Source of the DNA: Acrasis kona
Taxonomy: Eukaryota > Heterolobosea > Eutetramitea > Acrasida > Acrasidae
Direction of reading: 5' to 3'
DNA: 64,000 bases
Assembly: GCA_026419775.2 (NCBI GenBank)
Contig: JAOPGA020001514.1
Coordinates: 1-64,000 of the forward strand
Shown: piece after piece, positions 57,061-64,000 of the stretch
Layout: the number at the start of each line of letters is the position of its first letter
Position numbering within the stretch: position 1 is the stretch's first letter
Translations under genes and position numbers: made by a program
The notes under the pieces: model-generated
What the model was told of the DNA's origin: nothing
The model's database searches: none
Seen by the model: the letters and a program-made list of their open reading frames with translations, nothing else

Positions 57061-59689
57061 TCAATCATCATCTTCCATCACCTTCTTCTTTTTTAAAGGG
57101 TGATCATCCCAATCAAAACCATCATCATCTTCATCTATAATAGGTCTCTTTTTTGATGACTGATACAAATCATCATCATCATCACTAATTACACAAGAAT
57201 TAACAATTACATCGTCGTCGTCATCTTCATCGTCCACTACAATCACCGATTCACTTTTTAATGGTACATTACTAGTTTTCTAACACCTCTATAAAAAACA
57301 AAGCATAAAAAATAATTACAAACCTTTTTCAAAGTGTTTTTTTCAGCAGGAGGTGTTTTTTGTTGTTTTTTAAACATGAAATGCTCCAATGTTTGTTGTC
57401 CAGGTACAAATCGATCGTGACTCGATTGTTTATTATCGAACAAACCATTTCCTGCTCTTTTTCCCTCTCCATCGAGTGTTTCTCCAATTACTTTTAACTT
57501 TTTTTGAATTAATTTGAACATGTACTCATCACATGTATTTTTTGCAATCAAATATCGAACGTCGATGAATGACGCATTGGTGCCTATTCGATGACAACGA
57601 TCTTCGCTTTGGAGTAGTAATCCAGGAGTCCAACTCAGCTCTGTGAAGACTACGCAACTACAGGGAACAAAGTTGAGGCCAGTGCCCGCTACTGTTAATC
57701 CCAAAATTGCAAATTGTACATTGTCACTTTGTAATGGGTGAGCGAAATGTTTGATGTAATTTTCACATACTCTGATTTGAATGTATTGCATAAATCGTGT
57801 CGATTCTCTGCAGGCGTCGTTCCGTCGATTCTAATGTAATCCCATTCGGATTGTTTGATGACTTGTTCGATGGCATCCAACATGGAACGATGATGAGCGA
57901 ATAGCAAACATTTTTGTTTGATGTGGTAGAGATGTGATTTGATGTATTGTTGTACGCGTGATATCTTCACGTTGGCTGTTGCGCTGTACATTTCCATTAA
58001 TTTGCTCTTGTCCATCTTTCTTGGATCGCTTCCGAACTTTTCTTGATATTCTTTCATGTCCTTGGATGAACACTCCAACATTGTGACGTTTCTCTTCTTT
58101 TTGGGTAACTCTGACATGACCTCTGATTTTAATCTTCTAATCATGTATCTAGAAAGGATCAAGTTGAGTTCTAATAGTCGTTGAGCGCCTTGGTATTTTT
58201 GACTCAAGAAACGTTGCTACATTGAGTGAGAAATGTGTGTGAGGACTGTGTGTGCTTACTTGATAGTTGGATGATGTTGATGGATTGTATGTGGACTCAC
58301 AGTATCTATCTCCATAACTTGTTTCGCTAAAGTTCTTTAGTTGTGACAAGGGTTTGATTTGAGTGTATAGTTCTATGGGTCTGGATGGTGTGGCAGTACC
58401 TGATCTGAAAGATTGTGAGTGGATGTTGGTTGACTTTTCTTACAATAACACACATCGTTTTGATTTTTCAATGAGTGGACAGACGGCTTGAGTACGCTAT
58501 TTTTATAGTGATTAGATAAGGACTTATATTTATTGTAACAAACTTTTGCGCCTGAGGACTTTATAAAGTGTGATTCGTCAACAATGACGAACTGAAAGTG
58601 ATGGGGTTTGATTTTAGAAAGTACATCATCCTTGGATACTAGATCGTAACTAATCACATTGATGAGGGTCAGATCGTTGAATTTTCCATTTTCGATAATA
58701 GTAACGTCGTCCTACAAAATATTAATGTACTTGGTGCGAAATGTTAGTTACCTCCTTCACATAGGTCATCCACTTGCGAATTTCGCACTTCCAATTTTGT
58801 CTGAGTTGACTAGGACAAATGATGAGCATGGGCCAGTCTTCGAAATAATATGTTGCTATGGCGATGGCTTGAATTGTTTTTCCTAAACCCATTTCATCTC
58901 CAATTAGAATTCTACCATTTCTTTGCACTGCATGTTCCACACCCTAAATAATTAAGAGTTGACTACATTTTTCAACATACCAATTTTTGGAATGGAAGAA
59001 GAGAGTCTAAAAGTACTTTTGGAATCTTCTTCCAATCAACTTTTACTTCCGGTAATGGTTTGATCATTGATAACGTGTAACCAGGTATCAGCGTCATAAT
59101 TTTTGGAATTTGTTTGATTTTTTCGAGCTGTGCTATAAATGATTCTTCTCTCCTCTTTGCTCCAATCTTCAACAACTCTGATATTATTGATTTGTCACTT
59201 GTTGTGATCGAAACAGAGTCAAGAGAGATTACCTCAACTTGTGTGTCTGAAGTGTCTTTTTTGCTGGCACCCTGTTTTGTTAATGTTTTCAATCAATTTA
59301 AAATGACGTACACTATTTTTGCTTTTTGATAATTCGTTGCTAATGATTGTTTGATCGTCACACCATTCAAAATGGTTGCAGCCATTATTATCCTTTGATT
59401 TTAGGGCACAACTAAAAAAGTATCTCCCTTTGTTGGGTCCGTCCTTATTTACTTTAAGGAGCACAGGTTCAGAACCGCATTTACATGTTGCGTTATGTTT
59501 TGGTTGGTCATCTTTGAATAAGTCTTTACTGGTGATATTGTTTGCCTCAGATCTTTCCGCCCATTGAAAAAATTTACATCCTTCTTTTGCTTTTGCACAA
59601 ACATAAAAGTGTCTTCCTTTGTTCTCTGATTCCTTCAGTACCTTTAGCATCTTTGCCGGCACATTGCACTCACAGACTATTGTTGTCAT
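57061..59689 (-). CDS. SMARCAL1/ZRANB3-like annealing helicase with tandem GRF zinc fingers
   Basis: Nine exons (59312-59689, 58981-59271, 58752-58943, 58544-58711, 58444-58496, 58260-58404, 57771-58216, 57324-57726, 57061-57279) give 764 aa. N-terminus: two zf-GRF modules (CECNVPAKML...GRHFYVC...CKFFQW and CKCGSEPVLL...GRYFFSC...CNHFEW). SNF2 core: LLPFQKLGVEHAV, ILIGDEMGLGKTIQA, LIICPSQLRQNW, VIVDESHFIKS, VLLSGTATPSRPIELYTQI, YMIRRLKSEVM, IRIDGTT, GLTVAGTGLNF, SEDRCHRIGTN. The tail is very acidic with a basic KKKK patch. SMARCAL1-type proteins rewind RPA-coated ssDNA at stalled forks. Short introns were resolved by restoring these motifs. Confidence 0.93.
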
Positions 59690-59769
59690 ATTGTTCAATA
59701 TTTTGGTGGTACTTGAACTTCATGAATTTTTGTAAAAGTTTGAAATTTTCGATTTCTTCCATTTGGTAG

Positions 59770-60944
59770 GCCACTAGCAGTAGGGCTCCTATTGAAAGCT
59801 TTCGAAACACTTTCGCTTTTTTATTTGAAATAGGATTCGTTAAAAGTCGACTCTGTTGAAACGAAAACGAAAGAAGGACTTTATGGAACACAAACGAAAT
59901 TTTCGGAAGTAAAAGGCGAAAGAAAAAGAGAGCGGGTTAGACTATAGAATAGTAACTTATCAATAGAACGATGTGTATTCTGGAATTCGGACAAAATATC
60001 AACATCAGCCTAATCACAACAAAATCATTGAGGACCTAAATTTACTTCTTGGTTAACAAGATCCGATTGGAGGTAATCTCATCGACAATCCGATCCATCA
60101 AAAGGCCTGACTGACACACAGATATGGGAGCGTATGTGCACTCACTTTTTGACGAATGTTAAGACAGTTTATGTTTATGGAACTTTAGGTAGCTTGTAAT
60201 TTGTGAAGAATTTGTAAAGATTTGTGGAGAGCCACGTTCTAAAACAAGATGCGTAGCCTTTTTTTCGACGAATTGTGTAAACACTATATACGATCAATGG
60301 TGGTGCGTATACGGGATGCGGTACTATACAGTCGTTTCCCTCGATTTTGTACGTTATTGTCACAAAAAGATAAGAAGACAGCGAAAGATACACATTAACA
60401 ACAGTATTCGTTATGAGCATTGTAGCCTGAGGTGCAAGCCCGAATTTAACCCACACCTTTTTTTTGAATGAGGAATTGGGAATTATAGTTTGTGATCATC
60501 CGATAATCTATTTTATGAAAGAAAAACAGCATATAGCAGATTGTTATGATACTAGTGAGGTAGATGAAGGTTATCTCGAAGACTATTTTTTAAAAGCAAA
60601 AGTAACAAATAAAAGTATTAGTTGTTCACAGAGCTGTAAATTAATAATATTTCATTCTTTCTCCATTTCTTGGAAAATGTCTTCGACGTGATAGCTGCAA
60701 CAGCTCCTTCATATTTACACCAGATGCGATAGATGACGATACTAAATCTGATCGAGTCCAAGTCTCGCAATCGTGTGTGATGCGATAAGCCGTTTTTTTG
60801 TTAAATAGAACACGATGATACGATCTAGAGGTCCATTCGTTCATAATATCACAATTCTAATGGAAATTGAAACGAAAGTGAAAGAGACGAAACAAAAGAA
60901 ATATCGAAACAAACTGTTTCGATAGGAGCCCTAGCCACTAGGTG
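59770..60944. mobile_element. 1.15-kb DNA transposon with TIRs and target-site duplication
   Basis: The left end at 59781 reads TAGGGCTCCTATTGAAA; the right end at 60933, reverse-complemented, reads TAGGGCTCCTATCGAAA (16 of 17 identical). Directly outside both ends lie GCCACTAGCAG (59770-59780) and GCCACTAGGTG (60934-60944), an 11-bp target duplication with two mismatches; the first 8 bases match exactly. Subterminal regions are rich in GAAAC/TTTCG words in inverted orientation. Class II: a Mutator-like element (9-11 bp TSD) or a hAT (8 bp TSD, TAGGG end) are the candidates. No transposase is recognisable, so it is non-autonomous. Confidence 0.75.
60466..60691 (+). CDS. short ORF inside the transposon
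   Basis: About 74 aa from the ATG just before ELGIIVCDHPIIYFM; the acidic part CYDTSEVDEGYLEDYF looks protein-like, the end does not. It could be a relic of a transposase or of captured sequence. Not recognised. Confidence 0.3.
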
Positions 60945-61065
60945 TTACAGGCAATGCTCAAAATTAGGAAGGCTGCAAACAGTTATAAAATGACCTGTCT
61001 TCTTACAAAACTTAATGATTGGGTCTTCCATATTAATACATCCTTTGGTCTAATATTAAAGAGAA

Positions 61066-62022
61066 ATGAACCTACCCAGTTTATTGGTCCTACTTGCGAT
61101 AACATTGTTTGTTTATTGTGATCCACGCAGCACACCTAAATACAACATTGAATCATTTCGAACCCGCATTAAACTTTACGAGAATGGGACTGATCAAATT
61201 CCTTGCAGTATATCTGTAACAGAGATCATAGAGTACGACTTCAGAGATGAGCTAGATAACGATGTTATATATACAATGACAAGAAGCGTGTCGTCATTAC
61301 CGAACGTCAAGCCAAGCAGCGTTAAAGTGACGAGTTTAGAAAAAAAGTCAGCAGAGACGTCCAACATTTCAATTAACGGATCAGAGATTAAGTTCAGCTT
61401 CAAGCTATCCAAAGAATTTAATTCTGATACAATCTCGTTTAAATTTAGCTATTCTCTCACGGGCTCTTTAAGTGCAGACTCAGCTAAAAACCTTAATGTT
61501 CTAGATTGGTCACAAGCAAAGCAAGCTGATCTTAACTCAGTGGCAAATAACAAAATATCAGTAGTGCTTCCTAGATCTTGGAACTTCAAAGATGGGGAAG
61601 TGAAAGCAAAGACACCAGCTGGGACCGTCAAGATAAATGGAGCAACAGATATCCTAATAGATAGTAAAGAGTTGATCACATTTGACGTTCAATTCCCGTT
61701 AAGACTGAAATGTGGCGAAAGAGCAGTAGCAAAGAGATCGATTATAATCATAAAGTATTCAAAATATGCAATTGGAGGTGGAGCAGGATTAGGAATGCTT
61801 CTGGCATGTGCAGCTGCTTTCTTTTGTATGAGTTGCTTGGTTTTGCAAGATGATGGTAGAGATGCTTATGTAAAAATTAATGACAAGGACCTTGACGAAT
61901 CTACCTTGCTCAGATCCAACATCCCAACAAGGGACAATATCATCAATGAGCCGACAATTGTTAGAGATATTGGAACAAATCAAACACAGCAACCACTTAT
62001 TGCGCCGGAGGAACGTCGCTAA
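61066..62022 (+). CDS. type I membrane protein with DUF2207-like ectodomain
   Basis: 318 aa. Signal peptide MNLPSLLVLLAITLFVYC (cleavage near 18). The ectodomain follows DUF2207-like order: YNIESFRTRIKLYENGTDQI...SVTEIIEYDFRDELDNDV (I-x-V-x-x-x-G...V-x-E-x-x-x-Y-x-F), then FSYSLTGSLS and beta strands to ~residue 225. A Gly/Ala membrane helix follows (~233-258, GGGAGLGMLLACAAAFFCM) and a ~60-aa acidic cytosolic tail (KDLDESTLLRSNIP...QQPLIAPEERR). Several N-x-S/T sites. Probably at the cell surface or in endomembranes; function unknown. Confidence 0.7.
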   Translation: MNLPSLLVLLAITLFVYCDPRSTPKYNIESFRTRIKLYENGTDQIPCSISVTEIIEYDFRDELDNDVIYTMTRSVSSLPNVKPSSVKVTSLEKKSAETSNISINGSEIKFSFKLSKEFNSDTISFKFSYSLTGSLSADSAKNLNVLDWSQAKQADLNSVANNKISVVLPRSWNFKDGEVKAKTPAGTVKINGATDILIDSKELITFDVQFPLRLKCGERAVAKRSIIIIKYSKYAIGGGAGLGMLLACAAAFFCMSCLVLQDDGRDAYVKINDKDLDESTLLRSNIPTRDNIINEPTIVRDIGTNQTQQPLIAPEERR

Positions 62023-62097
62023 TCCTATAATGTAAAAACTTGTCAAATCAAACAATGATTAAATTCATTTTTTCGTTCAATCTGCATTTTTTGTAAC

Positions 62098-62430
62098 ATG
62101 GTTACAAAACCTCAAAACAAATTTAACTCGGCAGTAGCACGTCACTTTATTTTAATTGAGCGGTACAATGAAACAGCGGCTAACGAAAGCATAAAGAAAC
62201 TAAGAGAAGTTATTGAGAAACTGAACGTATCAAGGATAAAGATTGAAGAATCAAATCTCAAAGATCGCAAAAGAAAAGAGGACGATGAATGGATCAACCA
62301 AGTTTGGAATTGGATGTGTAATGGTACACTAACACAATCTTCTTATCCCTTCAACACACATTTCAATCAACACTCAACAAACAATCAAGAACAACTTTTG
62401 CAATGGTTTCAAAATATGGAACAACAATAA
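62098..62430 (+). CDS. hypothetical 110-aa protein
   Basis: Single exon, MVTKPQNKFNSAVARHF. Two amphipathic helices (ESIKKLREVIEKLNVSRIK), then a Trp-containing segment DDEWINQVWNWM and an Asn/Gln tail. No known domain. Its stop lies 18 bp from that of the BRCT gene (convergent). Confidence 0.6.
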   Translation: MVTKPQNKFNSAVARHFILIERYNETAANESIKKLREVIEKLNVSRIKIEESNLKDRKRKEDDEWINQVWNWMCNGTLTQSSYPFNTHFNQHSTNNQEQLLQWFQNMEQQ

Positions 62431-62447
62431 AATTAATTAAAACATTT

Positions 62448-64000
62448 TTAATCAAACTGTTTTGGATATATATACTCTAGAGTCTCCTCCCAATTCATAC
62501 GAATGTTATCCCCATCACAGTCAGTCATTTCCTTCTTTGAGATGAGCACGATCTCCGAATCCTCCTCCAACTCCACCCTAATTCCTCCACCATAATCAAA
62601 TATCAATTTCTCACAATAACCTACATTCTTCTCTCCAACGTCCTCCTTGAACGCCGGTGTCAAAAAAACAGTTTTAAAGTTGAATGGACACAATTCATGT
62701 TTAAATCCATAATCATCCTCCCTGACGAACTTGTTTGCTTTTTGACAATCCAACAACCATTTCGCATCAAGAATCCATTTTCCTTGAATCGCAGCACCTA
62801 ATGTTTTCAAAGTACGGGTCCCCGGCGGAGCGATCACGTGAGTTATCTTTTGATCGTATTCCTCTCTTTCCTTTCCCACGTGAATTCTTCCGCCCATCTC
62901 ATGCACAATTTTTCTCAAATGTTGTCGATCTGATTTATTGTAATTGGGCGTCGTGTCTTTGAATCCAGAAAAGTCAATAAAGTAGTTCGGATTGTGATGG
63001 GGTGCTAGATCGTTGGTATCGAACGTTAGATCGATGGTTGGTTGTTGTGCTGGTGTGGTGGGTGCATGAGATGGGGATGCATGTGATGTTTTGATTTTTT
63101 TTTGTGGTCTTTGGTCTTGAATGATTTCTTGCGGTTGGGTTGGATATTTCTTTGGTCTTCCTGGCTTGCGTTTAATTGTTTTGTCCGTTACCACTGATAT
63201 TTTTCTTGGCCTTCCTGGCCTGCGCTTGACGCCTTTTGGTGGAGGTGGAGGTAGTTCATACGTGTCATCTTCATGTCCATCATCATCATCATCATCATCA
63301 TTTTCATCTTGATGATTATGTTCGGTATGGTTTGTGGTAGGAATGGTAATTGGATTTATTGGCGTAATGTCACGTTCTCTTGGCTTTTCGCTTAGTCTTG
63401 ATGAGATCTCAAATAGTGCCTCTGCTTGTACTTGTAACATGTGAACTTTTTGTTTCAGGTCTTCAATCTCTTGCTTTGATTTTTTGTTATTGGTGACTTG
63501 GTCGGCGTAGAGCATGTATAGGTTTCCGAATTTGTCTTGGTACCTTGTTTTGAGATCCATCAACTCTTCATTGACTTGGCTGACCTGATTGTATTTTGTT
63601 TGAAGGTTCTTCAATTCCTTGCTTTGTTGGCTGACAACATTGCTCAGACAAACTATTTGAGAAAATATGTAAATGTTAGATTGTAGATTACTTTGGGTAG
63701 TTGCTAACGTTCTATACTGCTCTATCTCTAGCAATTTTAGGGATGATTCATTAATTACGTCATGGTGATTAGGTGTGGAAAAGAGTTGAGAGTTTTGTTC
63801 CTTTGTAACACTGTTCTCATCCTTGTCTGGCTGGGAAATTGAGTCATTTAGTAAGGAATTGATTGTAGTATTTGGATCTTCATAAGAAATTTTTGAACTA
63901 TTTCCGTCCATTCCGAAGGTAGTAGTGTCTGGAGTCTGTTCTGGCTCTTTCAATGGAATTCTATCTGGAATTCTGTTGTCTGATGTATGGAATGAACTAT
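62448..64000 (-). CDS. AT-hook and BRCT-domain nuclear protein (5' end beyond window)
   Basis: Open to the window edge (~517 codons present); the start is not included. Coiled coil in the first half (QSKELKNLQTKYNQVSQVNE). Two AT-hooks, KRRPGRPRKIS and KRKPGRPKKYP, bind AT-rich minor groove. An acidic run of Asp precedes them. Then a BRCT repeat: LRKIVHEMGGRIHVG, THVIAPPGTRTLKTLGAAIQ, KWILDAKWLLDCQKANKFV (the W at the usual helix-3 place), followed by a divergent second module ending LEYIYPKQFD. Likely chromatin or DNA-damage related; orthology not established. Confidence 0.8.
   Translation of the reverse strand, partial: SSFHTSDNRIPDRIPLKEPEQTPDTTTFGMDGNSSKISYEDPNTTINSLLNDSISQPDKDENSVTKEQNSQLFSTPNHHDVINESSLKLLEIEQYRTLATTQSNLQSNIYIFSQIVCLSNVVSQQSKELKNLQTKYNQVSQVNEELMDLKTRYQDKFGNLYMLYADQVTNNKKSKQEIEDLKQKVHMLQVQAEALFEISSRLSEKPRERDITPINPITIPTTNHTEHNHQDENDDDDDDDGHEDDTYELPPPPPKGVKRRPGRPRKISVVTDKTIKRKPGRPKKYPTQPQEIIQDQRPQKKIKTSHASPSHAPTTPAQQPTIDLTFDTNDLAPHHNPNYFIDFSGFKDTTPNYNKSDRQHLRKIVHEMGGRIHVGKEREEYDQKITHVIAPPGTRTLKTLGAAIQGKWILDAKWLLDCQKANKFVREDDYGFKHELCPFNFKTVFLTPAFKEDVGEKNVGYCEKLIFDYGGGIRVELEEDSEIVLISKKEMTDCDGDNIRMNWEETLEYIYPKQFD

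Noticed and set aside
63260-63310. CAT/ATC triplet run as a microsatellite of interest
   Set aside because: It encodes the acidic Asp run of the AT-hook/BRCT protein; ordinary low-complexity coding.

Overview
The window is nuclear DNA from a microbial eukaryote. It is AT-rich and gene-dense. Its introns are GT-AG, almost all 34-48 nt, many with a CTAAC/CTAAT-like branch site near the 3' end. TAA, TAG and TGA all act as stops, so the standard code applies. The gene set (augmin HAUS5, WRAP53/TCAB1, UTP7, RBBP4, YIPF5, CTU1, an MRP-type ABC transporter, a P2C-type cation ATPase, G-alpha) is that of a free-living protist. A heterolobosean- or amoeba-like organism would fit, but I cannot place it firmly. 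I see no bacterial operons, CRISPR arrays or intact tRNA genes. Exon joins below were worked out by eye from splice sites and frame closure.

Layout. 1-4.3 kb is gene-poor and decayed: small ORFs, a SAM-domain-like protein, a broken polyQ gene and a PARP-like fragment. 4.3-22.5 kb is dense: PAP2 phosphatase, SLC35-type transporter, ABCC transporter, CTU1, P-type ATPase, a peroxisomal-type HIBCH, a LEA2-like membrane protein, a G-alpha/F-box chimera and an IQ/WW-like protein. 22.5-31 kb is poorer, with an EF-hand gene, a disrupted P-loop ATPase, a second SAM-like gene sharing its 5' end with the first, and several degraded coding stretches. 31.5-57 kb is very dense: WRAP53, a glycosyltransferase, an AAA+ ATPase, HAUS5, UTP7, an F-box/LRR-like gene, a six-exon unknown, YIPF5, TMEM86, RPS8, bL33m, a SNAP47-like SNARE, RBBP4 and a 725-residue charged repeat protein. 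57-64 kb holds a GRF-finger SMARCAL1-like helicase, a 1.15 kb DNA transposon with terminal inverted repeats, a DUF2207-like membrane protein and an AT-hook/BRCT protein cut by the window edge.

Neighbouring genes are mostly unrelated housekeeping genes. Many are convergent or divergent with spacing of a few bases. Some stop codons overlap, and one divergent pair of starts is 14 bp apart.

The most unusual items are an F-box inserted inside a degenerate G-alpha GTPase; the SAM-gene pair with a nearly identical promoter/5' block but divergent C-termini and an in-frame intron-like segment; tandem GRF zinc fingers fused to an annealing-helicase core; an AAA+ protein lacking the catalytic glutamate in both modules; and the TIR transposon. 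Isolated N bases (positions 92-93, 864, 1941, 40973) and three apparent 1-nt frame slips in otherwise good genes suggest some residual assembly error.
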